Both the position numbers and the translations under genes were made by a program. Of a stretch of DNA of 64,000 bases, positions 13,768 to 25,504 are shown piece by piece. Under the pieces are notes generated by a model, which searched no databases, was not told where the DNA came from, and saw only the letters and a program-made list of their open reading frames with translations. The DNA comes from Coturnix japonica (Eukaryota > Chordata > Aves > Galliformes > Phasianidae): positions 5,520,157-5,584,156 of the forward strand of contig NC_029529.1 in NCBI RefSeq assembly GCF_001577835.2, written 5' to 3'. Positions within the stretch are counted from its first letter, which is position 1. Every line of letters starts with the position of its first letter.

Positions 13768-16533
13768 CAGTGCCCACAGCTTCCCCTACCAGCCCACACA
13801 GGTGCTCTCTGCTGCTCAGACCTGTGCTTTCCCACAGCTGGAGAGCAGCATATCAGTTGTCTGCAATGCGACCTGCTTAGTTTGCACCTATCCGGGATGC
13901 TCAGAGCCATCCAGCATTGCTGCACAATGACTGCAGCTGAGACCAAACCTGAGAACTGCATCCCAGATCTCTTCTGAGCTGAGCAGTGCTGGCTGCAGGG
14001 CAGGGATGTCAAGCTCATCCATAACCAGGAACAGCTTTCACAACCTCATTGCTGGGGCTGGCTTTGGGAATCCCCCATTGCCAGGCACTGGGCTGAGCTG
14101 CTTCAGGAAGCCCGCAAGACTCACAGTGGTGCTCCTCCTTGCACAGAACCCCAGCAGGAAGAAGCAGGAAGGAGAATCTTTGGAATTTAACTTTCCCTAA
14201 TATCACCCCATTTACTTTATGTCAGGCTGTGTTTATCTTCTGCTGCTCACATTTAAATGTCAGAGTATCAGCATGTCTAAATTCCTCTTTTCACAGATGG
14301 AAACTGTCGATTTTTGAACACAAAAGGCACCGGGGAATGTGATATACATATTACCCTGGCACAGAGTTTAACCTTTACAGCCTGTTCGTTAAGAACCTGC
14401 TTTAGGATAAAGCCAATCACTTCAATAAAATGATCATTTGCTCCTATACAGCTCCTGGATCTTAAAGAAACCCAAAGGACTTTCCAAAGGATAAAAGCAG
14501 CACGGAACAGGATCTTAATAATATTAATTAATGTGCAAGGTAATGGAGGACTGAAAAAAAAGCCCTCTGAGGGCACTTGCTGGACTTTGGCACCTCACTC
14601 TCTGGATGCTGTCATTGTATCTGCAGTGCCTTTGGAGCCCCTCAGCTGGGAGAGGCACCCAGGTGTGTCACAGAGCAGAGCCAGAAAAGGTGTGAGCAGA
14701 ACAACAGTGGGGAAAGTCTTCCCATGCAGGTTTGGCCCTTGTTGCACTGCTGTGGGCTCACAGCCCTCCTTACCAAGAAGTAAATACAGGGATGCTTTGT
14801 CACACAGTCTCAGAGCCATTAAAAGCCAACGCTCAAAGGAACAAGGTTTTGCTGGTTTGGACATGAGGTAGAAATCAATATGGATTCCTTTAATTTGGGT
14901 AATACCTCGCTTTCTTCTTTAGAAAAATGTGCCTCTCTTCTATTTCGTGGTGGGAAAATCTCCCTCTTGCTTTCACTGATGGAGCCCAGGAGATATCTCC
15001 ACCAATTACCTTGTTATTAGCTCTTTTAAAGGACAAGAACAAATGGGCAATTGAAGTTTGATTGCATTACAGAATGGTCTTTTTTCCTTCTCTGTTTATG
15101 TTTGTCAGCTAGGCCTAGGAACTACGTTCAGGGAAATAAGACAGCAGTGCTATCTAGGGGCACATTTAGCCTGCATGGGTCTGTACAGGTGTTTTGTCTC
15201 AGCTCTGCTAATACCCTGCAGAGCTCCATCCCCAGCCCTAGTGGCTGCCTGACTCACCCTTGCTTCCATCTCTGCCAATGCCACCATGAAACCATACTGA
15301 GAAAATGCAATTTCTCAAGGTGTGGCAGAAGGGCTGCTCATAAGCAAGAGTGGAAATGAGGGCTGGAGTCAGTCCCAAGCTCTCTGTATTATAGTGGGCA
15401 AATAGCTTCAGAGTCTCAGAAATGTGGCTCCTATTCTGATCGCTCCTATGTAACCATGGACATCAGAAAGCTCAGAGAAAGGCTGTGTTATCACCTGTGA
15501 TTCCACCTGCACGATTCCATCCCTTGCAGATTTGTATGCTAATTCAGCATGCTGCCTTCTCCACTGATCCCTAAAAAGCATTCCCATAGCTGTTCATTGA
15601 TGTCTGTGTGTCACAAGGAACCGCTCAATTAAATCACAATGAAATGCTTGTTTGATACCCTTCATTAGAACAAAGCTATTTGGCAGGAAAAGGTGACAAA
15701 TGGGTAAAATACTCTACTAACTGCATTATATTTCATCCTCCAGCACTGTAACCTCCCCCTTACAATTACAACAACTCTGAGGTTTCGTGGGATGAATGGG
15801 ACAAGTAGCAAACAGCATAATAGTGCTGAGGAAACAGTGAGTTGGTGTTGGAATAGGACATGTGCCCTGGGTGGCACTGAAATGTGGCTGTCAGCACACA
15901 CACACACGTCTGCCTGCATGCAGCTGCGGCCACCAGATGTGATGTAAGCTGATTTACTGGGCAATTTTACAGCTTGTCTTTCAAATATGGCTGTTGGGCA
16001 GCGATAAGCTGACAACTTTATCAGCAAAAGAGAGTTGTTATTTATCTAGATTGATTGGATTATAAAGTCAAGACCTTTAATTAAAGAGTCCCGTAATCGG
16101 AAAGCAAAATAATAAAAGTCACTGCCCAGCAGCTGGGCTGGGTCCCCTTAAGCAACTGGGCTCTGCCTGCTCCTGCAGGCAATGATTTCTGGTCAGCTCC
16201 ATCCACTGACTGTGTTTTTAATAAGATCTATGATATTGAAATCACCAGCTCACGACTGATATGCTCTGCTTCCTGAAGAAGCGATGGCAGCTGTTCCACC
16301 ATTTCCAAGCATTTCCAGTTGGAAGCCACCCCCAAAAGGATTCCCCCCTTGCTAAGTGCTTTCATATGCAACGCAGCTGCCCCCTCTAACACAAACTGCA
16401 CAGGGAGAGAAGAGCAAAGCCTTGACCCCTTGAAGCTCGCATAAGGATTTGAAATCTGGACTTTTCACAGCAAAGCACACCATTGCTTTGCTTTTCAGAT
16501 GAGGAATACAAAGAAATTTTATCCTCTCTTCCC

Positions 16534-16558
16534 TTTTTTTTTTTTTTTTTTTTTTTTT
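16534..16558. repeat. T25 homopolymer
   Basis: An uninterrupted run of 25 T. It could be the poly(A) tail of a minus-strand retrocopy, but no AATAAA lies in the adjacent minus-strand sequence and no source gene is recognisable. Confidence 0.9.
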
Positions 16559-17466
16559 GAGCAGCTGGAATATGTTTTGGAGGAAATTTCAGGCTGATTA
16601 CTTAAAGTCTGGTAAAGCAATAAAGCAGCTGAGAGCAGAGTATGAAAGCAGAATCCCTCAAATGCTGCTGAAGTGCTACAAGGTCCAGACCAGAGGGAGC
16701 ACTGCTGTGGGCTGAGCTGGTAGGGACAGGTCAGGGTTGTGCTGCAGAGCTGAGCTGCAATCCAGGCTGATGGCACTGCAAAGAGCCCCAGCTTCCAGCA
16801 GCACTGAGCAGTGCAAGACCCACAGAGCTCAGCCGATCCTGGCTGAAGAAATAGAGCCCCAATCCTCTTCTGCATGATGAAGGCACGATGTAGCCAATGT
16901 ATGAACCAACTGCTCCTGCTGCCACGCTGCAACCTTTCCATCTCCCACAATTCCGCTTTTCCTTCAGCCCTAAGTTTTCTTTGCTTTTTCTCACTTTGTT
17001 TTTATTTTTCATATTATTTTTTGTGGGTGCAGGCGGCTCTGGCAGAGGCGGTGCTGCCTTCCAGATGTGACACAGGTTATTGCATTAACTCTTCCTGTGG
17101 CTAGAGATGTGGGAATTCACAGCCTATTTGCACCCTGTGAAGGGGCTGGAGCTATGAACTTAGATTCAGTGGGATCTTGCAGTAGGATTCTGTAGGCAAT
17201 AAATCAATATACAACTTCTGATACCTCTTGTTATCAAATGAAAGAAGGAACATATGCTATATTACAGATATGTATATGCACCAAGGGAAAAAAAATGCAG
17301 TGTGTGTGAGATGTTGGAGCCTCACCAGCAGCAGTGTGCCAGCTTTGGGACCATGGCCTGTGGGCCAAATGAACACGGTGCCTGCAGTGATGGAGATCAG
17401 CTCTCAGATGTATGGGACACCCCAGTCCCTGCAGGAGGTGACAGTCAGGGCTTGGCTCTGTGCTCA

Positions 17467-17496
17467 GACCCACCGTGCTCCGACCCACCGTGCTCC
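17467..17496. repeat. Tandem duplication, 2 x 15 bases
   Basis: Two perfect tandem copies of GACCCACCGTGCTCC. The lack of differences suggests a recent slippage event. Confidence 0.85.
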
Positions 17497-20049
17497 CTGC
17501 CTCCTCCCAAGCCATCCTCTGAGCCAAGAGGAGATGCAGAGCCTGTGCCTGCGATGAACACAACAGCTGCACATGGGTAGCTAGCTGGCAAGGGAGGAAG
17601 GGCAAAGCAGTAAAGGTTTCAAGCAAGTGATGCTGTAAGGGAATCCAGGCAGAAGGACAAGCCTGTCTGAATTGGCTTGGAGAAAATCAGGTTTCCTATG
17701 CTTCTATTCACTGCAGCAGCAAGCCTTTGTGCTTCAGAGGATTTGGAAAGGACCCACGAGCAGCACAAGGAGCAGAATTTCCATGTAAAGATCACATGCC
17801 ATGGAGATCATGCACAGCAGAAGCCTTTGCTGGTGCAGCATCTGAACAAAGGGAACATGAGCATAGTGATGTTTTTCTCCTCCTCCTGATGAGCCATTGC
17901 TGGGCCATTGCCAGCCTTTGGGCATCACCTGTCTGTGAGCTGCTCCAGCTTGTAGAGCAGCCTGAGCCATCCCTGGGAAGTGCAAGCACCAGGAGACACC
18001 TTGAATCACATGGATGGTGAGAGCTTGATTACAGCTCAGTGCTGGCAATGCAAACTGTGCAGTTTTACTCTGCATTTCCTCCACTAGAGGAAAGGGATGA
18101 GATACCCTCTTGATACCTCTTTATGGAATACAACTCTTCAGCACTTCTAACTGACGTTACTTATGCCATTGCTAGGAAACACTAACAAATAACTACCTTT
18201 TCATAGCAGCCAAACAGACGTATTCTTGTGGGAGGCAGATTCTTCTGAAGATGAAATACTTTCAGATGTAGTCTTTTGGCTTTCAAGAGATGGGATGGAC
18301 AATGTCTCCTGGAGACAATAGAGTATCTGTGCATCTGGAATTTGGCTGTAACTTGAACTTTATTGCTGTACAATCTGGAGCAGAAGAGCTGACCTCTATT
18401 CCTACAAGCCCACGAATAAAGGAGGCAACAGCTTTCAGCCACTCAAAGGCAATGCTTTCAGTAGATATAGATTCAGATACCTTGGACATGTTTGCACTAG
18501 CCTATGAATTGCATAGAACTGTGCTGATGGGGGAAGCAGTTGGTTTCATAGTGACATCCTCAGGAGCCGGTGAGCAGCCAATGTAATTCAAATTGCTGTT
18601 AGCAAAAAGCATCATCATAAGCTTAGCTAACAATCAGAATGTGCATTTTTGACTTGTTCCTTGTCCTCAGTCTAGACAGATTGTTAAATGTCATTTTAAA
18701 AAGAATTATGTATTTCTAGTATTGCCTATGTGGCAACATGAATCAACCAGCTATAAATAAGGATGGAAATCAGAAACGTAATTCTAGCCACCAGAGGCAG
18801 AAGGTTTGGGAACAACCTCGCAACGTGATTAACGAAGCAAAAATCTCACTAGTTTGAAGACAGAAGTTGATAAATATAAACGAGCTGTGTGACACACTCG
18901 CATATGGAGCATCCTGGGAGTCTCCTTCTGATCCACTGCTGCTTTGTAATCAGTAAATAGAGTTTGTGCAATACATTCAGGGAAGCCAATTGTTCAGGCT
19001 TTTTTTAAGGAATTCTGCACAAGAATGTGTGAAAGGTGGTGTGGGAAGCAATGCTTATTTTAGCCCAGAGCTCCTGCAAAGAAAATTGGTTTGGGGGAAT
19101 CAAGCAAATAGGCTTGGGGCAATTAATGATGCCCTGGGTAAAGATCACCATGTGGGATTCTGCTCTGTGTCTTTTTGAGCTGCTCACAACCAGCACATCT
19201 CATGAGAATTCTTGCTTTAAGTTTTGGCTGAGAATGGACAAAATGTGAATAATATGAGCTTTCTTAGGCATCCCTTGAAAATGTTTGTCTCTTAGCAATC
19301 CTCACATAACAGGTTTTGGCCAGAGAGTTAATCCCTAATAAGGATTTAAGGCTGCAAACTGAGTTGCTGCATCCCTACAAGAATGTTCTCCTCTTGGTGT
19401 CATTTGGCAGCACAGAGGTTTCTTTCTCAAAAATGCTACAATATCAAAGGATATAATAACAGTTTGGATTTGCTATCAAATTTTGTTAGGCTTTACCTTG
19501 CCTACAAACGCTCATAAGCTATAGACTGACTGCAGCCAGGAACACAACACATGAGGCTGCAGACCACTCCTCCAACCATACAGGCTCCCTCACAGCAGTG
19601 GCAATGCCAGGAGGAGGATATAGCAGCTCAGCTATCCGCAATCAAGCACAGTTGAGAGAGGCCATGTAACCATTTAAGTTTGCCAAGGCAGAGATAGAAG
19701 AAGAAACAAAGAGTACCATGGTCCCAGATATGGGCAGAGGATGGATGGCAGGAGAAAGGAAAGGTGAAGCAGGCAGGGTTTGAGTGTTAGGCTGAGGTCT
19801 AGAGGTGTGGTGTTGAGAATCCAATGAGAAAGTTAAATTGGGCATATAAAGTGTTAAAAATATGCCTTTCTTGCATGCAACTAAAACCCGATTGTTAACT
19901 CCGACGTGATCCAAGACCATTTTCCAATAAGTAAACTCAAGGCTTAGAAAATGCACATACACACAAAGCAGATGAAACTTAAAAGCATTTTTCCCAGCAC
20001 AGAGGTTAGAAAAAAAAAAGTGACCTTTAAAGAAAGTTCTTTTGCAGCA

Positions 20050-20071
20050 TAAATAGATAAATAAATAAATG
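20050..20071. repeat. (AAAT)n short microsatellite
   Basis: About five AAAT/AGAT units. Confidence 0.8.
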
Positions 20072-23000
20072 ATCTGCTGAGTTCATACAAAAAGCCCTAC
20101 CTCCCAGGCAGTCTTCTGCCATGGCTTAGTACTTGTTTTAATCGTTGTTTCAGCATTAGAATTTTCTTCTTTTCAATGCTGAAATAAATGGCAGTCAAGG
20201 CCTAAAGTCTCCTCTTTTTTCCACCCTCCCCCCAACTGAGCACAGCCAGACACAGCGGCTGCTCCTGGCCCTCTCCCTACCATCACTTCAGTGCAGATAA
20301 AGTCTCAGCTCTCATTGGCTCCCAGGGAGGACCAGGGGAGAGGTGGAACATCTCTCTCTCTCCTCTCCCAAATGTCAACTCTAGAGATGAGAAAAGAGCA
20401 TTAATTCTGTCCAGAAGTTATTTAAATTGGTAAAGAAATGTCTTTGCTAAATTGCTGAGAGCCCAGAGCTGTGCTACATGCTAAAGCATTGCAAAGGGAG
20501 AATTTATTTATTTCTTTCAGTGTTGTTGATTAACTCAGCTTGAGATGCTTGAGCTGCTGTAGGCAACTCCTGCACTGATGGTACCATCGTTAGAGAACAG
20601 CTGAGCAAACCACTGGGCCAAAGCAGAAGAAGAGGACACACAGCCCAGGTGAGTGGTTGAGCTGGGAATCATGTGTGTCACCTGGTGGGACAGCCCAGGG
20701 CAAACCTGGGTCATTTCTGGTGTGGTCCAAGGAATTTCAGCAGAGGAACTCCATACATTTGTAGGGGAAAGCATGGGTTCCAGATCCTGCCAGCGACTTC
20801 AGCCTGCGTATGCTTTACATATAATCATCCTCGGTGTGTGTTACAGGTTTTATTAACTTCAAAAGCTTTCTGATCTCCTTCAGTGATGCTTTAATTACTG
20901 ATCTTCCATTTCCAACCATAAAAAGATTAAAACCAGTTTAAAGGAAGAGGCCTTTTATTCCTTACCATTCCTGCTCTCTGCCTTCACCGGGGTGATGTTT
21001 CTCCATCACTCAGAAGAACACACTCCCTGTGCCTGTGGCAGGGTGCTGGGTGCAGTAAATACAACTGAAGGGCTGTGCAGTTGGTCCTCTGACCTTTAGA
21101 GTTTCTAGCTGGAGGGAAAAAGAAACAACAAGAGAGCAGCTGGTGCAACGACTCTAGTTTTCAATTGCTCATTATGCAACAGGCAGGTACATGGATGCAG
21201 ACTGGACCCTCCACGCTTGGTATGAAGGCCACTGCCACCCTCCTCTCCAACATCAAGGAGCAGAAAAAGGGCATCCCAGGGTGTGGAGCTCCTTGTTTGC
21301 TTCACTTGAAATGCAGAATCACTTCAGAGGGTTGGGTTTATCTTTGCATCTTCCTACAGTCCATATGTTCACCAGCCTTACGGAAGCTCTGCCTGCAAGG
21401 AACCACTCACTGCTGCCTGTGCTGGTTCCTGCCTCACTGACCAACCAAGCTGACCCTTAATTCTAGCTGTGCTGATTAAAGCCTGGGTATTAAATACAGA
21501 ATCCAGCACCTTCCCAGCTTACTTCACAAGCCATAACTTGGAGAAGCGATGTGCTGACCCACCAGCTTTCCCAGACCTTGCCAGTGACTTGCCCACCACA
21601 ACCAAAGGGCAACAGTTCCAACCATAAAATTGTGCAATGGGACTTTCAAATATGGGAGCCTCAATTTACACTGATATCCATGAGTGAGGTTCCCTGCTAC
21701 TTTTAAGTCAGGCCCATGCTGCCTGCATAGGGAACTAAATGATGTTTTCTGTAATGGGATGTGGTTGCAGATGCTGGGGGCTCTTATGTCACACCTTAGA
21801 AATGAAGGGTTTCCTGCTGGAGGATCAGTGCACATTCATCACTCTTCCATCTTCCCTACTGAGGTTGGAAAGTAAAATACTCAGAGCAAGAGCTGCTTTT
21901 CTCAAGTGTGATTTCCACAGTGACTTGTCTGGGATGCAGAAATTTTCGCTCTGTTCTTTGGCTGCCAGAAGATCTCTTGACACGGAGTCACAACTCTCTC
22001 CTCTAGCTTTCACCCAGGTCCAACAACAACTGCAATAAAAGGAAAAACAAACAAGCTGAGAAGTGTTCTGAGCAGCCAGTGAACAAATGCAGGGGAAATA
22101 TTTTTCACAGAAAGTCTAAGCAGTTTTGCAGTGCTCTTTTCAAGTGCATTTACTGAAATTTCCCCAGAGCCCTCCTAATGTAAGTACAGTTGGAAAGATC
22201 CTAACTAAGAGAAACAGCTCCTGCTGAGTGATAGTCCATAGCTTTATTAGCAGAGATCAAAGAGAATAAAACAATTACTGTAATTTCCAAGGAGCTCTTT
22301 TTCCAGGGGCAGAGGAGATGAAGGCTATGAAAATGGGTCTGTGTGTGCTTAAGTAATGGGTAGGCACTTCAGCTTTTAATTTTTTTATCTGGCAGAGGGA
22401 GTCACCTCCACGATAAAGTTCACTGCTTCTATTTGGGGATGTACTGATGCAAAGATGAAGTAACATTCTGGGCTTTTGCAGAGTGCCCCTGGTTTTAGAG
22501 CTGTGTGTATGGGAGCACTGTGTGACTCCATGGCTTTTATAATGGACCAAAGGATGCAGGATGTGGGATGCAGCTCCAAAACAGTGCTTGCTACCTTACA
22601 GCTTGGTGGGGACTGGGCCCTCACATGTCCCTGGGTTGGATCTGATTCAATATTGTGTTCATTTTTGGAGGCCTGAATGACAAATCCTCACGAATCAAAC
22701 ACTACCATTAGTGAATTTGCTGGGCAAGAGCTGTGGCTGACCCTTCAGCTGGGCAGTGCACAGAAGTTTCTCTTCAGCAAAACAACTGTCCTTTATCCTA
22801 TTATATCTTAACATGTGATTTAGAGATGATTCATCCCTTTTATTTGAGCCTGGACTTTGCTATTATCTTGCATTTCAGCCAAATATTATTAGGAATGTTG
22901 ATGTGTCTGCACAGGGACATTTTCTACAGAATTAATCTAAGAATTTTTAAAACAAATGAGCCCACATCACATGTTTCTTAGGAATGGCAACCAAAAAATG

Positions 23001-25454
23001 GCCTTAATTTGGTTTATCACAATGCATTTGGGAGGCAAATCGCAACAAACCAAATAAAGGTCTCCAACTCTGTCCACACGGAGGCTGAATGCAGTTCGAC
23101 AAATCCACTTTAAGTTCAAGCCCTTAATTAGCACAGGTTAATTTGCCTGATTCTCCCATTTAAGCAAGCAATAGATTAAAAAAGTCAAAAAGAAGCACTC
23201 ACGGGCACAGCTGGGCTCTCACTTCCACTTTCATCACTCGACCTGGTGCCTTCAGTCTCTAAGCAAAGCATGCAAGATGCTCAACCATGTCAGTATATTC
23301 TCTATTTACTGTAAAAGGCACCAATTCTTTGATAAGATGGAAGAGAATGCGATAATCAAGAAGAGAGTAAACTCATTGCAATGTTCTTTCACTATAATTT
23401 CATGGAAGTGCTGGCAGTTCCCTGAATGTCATTTGTTATAGGACAATCAAGATTAAAAAAGAAGAGTTTGTCTGAGGGATGGTTAGTAAGGAAATATGGG
23501 TGTCTGTTATCAGCAACCAAAGGTCTTGAAATCACATTTGCTGCATCTTTTTAAGAACGAAAGCTTGTTTGTTCATTTTATTCACAATTAATTTCCATTA
23601 AATTTTAATTTCCCTCATATTCCTATTTATTGAGCCATTCTTGTGTAGTTTTTGGAGGGGCCAGGAGTCTCTCTCAACCATTTTCAGACGGAACATTCAT
23701 TATTTAGCTGAAGGAACCGAGTGACCAAGCCTCCCCATCACACCATGCCACACCACACCATACAGGCATGCAGCTGGGAGAGGATCCATGCTGAACTCCG
23801 GCGCCACAGGGACAGGCACTGCCTTGGAAAGCAGAAGGGGAAATGAGAGTGATTGTAGGACAGTCTCCAGGGCACAATCACAGGATAAATAGGCTTTGTT
23901 TATGTAGATGGCTTTCTAAAAGTCAAACCATTGATAATGGGGGATCTTAATATCATGCTGTTGTCTGGGAGAACCACAGCCGACTCACTGGGGACTGTTC
24001 TTGGAGGGTGTACAGCACGCTGTGTTTACACAAATACTCCAGCAGTCAAGATCAGAAGCAGTTTTGGACTCAGTCCTAGGAAAGGAGCCAGGTATGATAA
24101 CTAAGATATATTCAGGGGGAATATGTAAGGCCAGGGAATTACAGTGGTGGGGCTTGGTGTCAGGCTGTCTCACATTGGGAGCGCAGCCCATGTCTGTAAA
24201 TCCCACAGCAGCACACTGGCCTCCCCAGAGCATCCAAGGCTTGGGTTCAATTTCTCTGCCACCCAAAGCAGCTTCCCAAGCAGCCAAGCCAGCTTGAGAC
24301 AGAGCCAGGTGTTGTCAGCAGAGAGATAGAAGCAAACAGCATCCTTCTGGGTTAGGTCATGGATGCGTGACTTGTTGTTTGAAAAAAAGAGAGACCTTGA
24401 GCTGTGCTGAACCCAATGTACTCATCTTTAATTTTCACTTTCCCAGCAGAGATACACCCACATTTCTCCAAAGAATTATTGTCAGTTTGGTCCAGGCATT
24501 TGTTGAATAACTTCACTTCTCATTGCCTCTGCTTTAGAGTGTCTGAGAGAATAAGCCAATTTTTTTTATTGTTTACTCTTTCCTAAGGGAATATTATATT
24601 ATTAATTTTTTTGTCATATTTGGAAGTTACAGAAAATGTTCACCATCTACTGCCTTCGGGGCTTCTAGAACCAATGTTTTATCACCCAAAACAATGTGCC
24701 AGGAAGTCGACTGCTGAGCTGGTGTCTGCTGGAGAACAGGGAGCAGAAACAGTGTTGGCAATTTAGGGGACCGATCAGGCAATAAGAATAATAATAGGAT
24801 GATATTAAGAACAAATGATTCATGAGAAAAGAAATAAGCTGATGCTGCTAAGTAAATATTTACCAACGACTAATAGCTTTGCAGGAGATCTGTTAGTGTC
24901 ACATTTGCTAATAGTAAGATGAGAGTAATATATACCATGCATATTACTCAAACATACAAATTAGATTAAGTTTCCTCCTAAGACGAGGATATTACTTTTC
25001 CATTTTCCTTCTAGTTTATGAAGATTTACCCAATGGCTGATACTGGAAGGATCTCAGAACAGAACCATACTCCACAGCATCCGTGTCACTGTGAAATTTC
25101 ATACTAAATAGCTGCTAGCAAATGAAGTGTGTCCTGAAGTAACTCTTAGCTCCTCAAAAGCAAACCTGGTTGTAGACTTTCCTACGTATTAAAGACAATC
25201 ACGTTCAGATCCTTCTTTATGTTCACATTCTGGATTCTAATTTCTAATTCCCCATTACTCATTCCTCTGCCTAGGCCTGGTTTTCGGAAATGTTTGAGGG
25301 TTTCATTACCTACACTGGTAAATGTTAATTTAGATATATATTCTTTTTCTTAGAAAAGGAGCATGAGCAGTTAAGAGCTCACAGAACTAAACTGCTTTGG
25401 TTAGCCTGAGTCCTGGATTGTGGAAAAAGCACCATCCACAGCATGAAGCTGTGA

Positions 25455-25504
25455 GTTGGAAGGTCCTAAAGGACCTTAAAGGTCATCTAGTCCAACTCCC
25501 CCAC
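25455..25504 (-). mobile_element. CR1: CR1 LINE fragment, reverse orientation
   Basis: GTTGGAAGG, GGACCTTAAAGGTCATCTAG and TCCAACTCCCCC are the reverse complement of the CR1 3' region (GTTGGACTAGATGA...GGTCCCTTCCAAC). The terminal octamer repeats are not clear, so this is a partial copy. Confidence 0.75.

Larger units (their letters stand above)
13768..25454. other. Intergenic, candidate regulatory blocks, no gene recognised
   Basis: About 11.7 kb with no supported exon. AT-rich blocks with homeodomain-type or SOX-type cores lie at about 14875-15065, 15540-15680, 15940-16130 and 23000-23190. Their functional status is conjecture without cross-species comparison. The 98-codon open frame at 18290-18586 is not recognisable. 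Confidence 0.55.

Noticed and set aside
16534-16558. T25 tract as the tail of a minus-strand processed pseudogene
   Set aside because: No poly(A) signal in the adjacent minus-strand sequence and no recognisable coding homology beside it.
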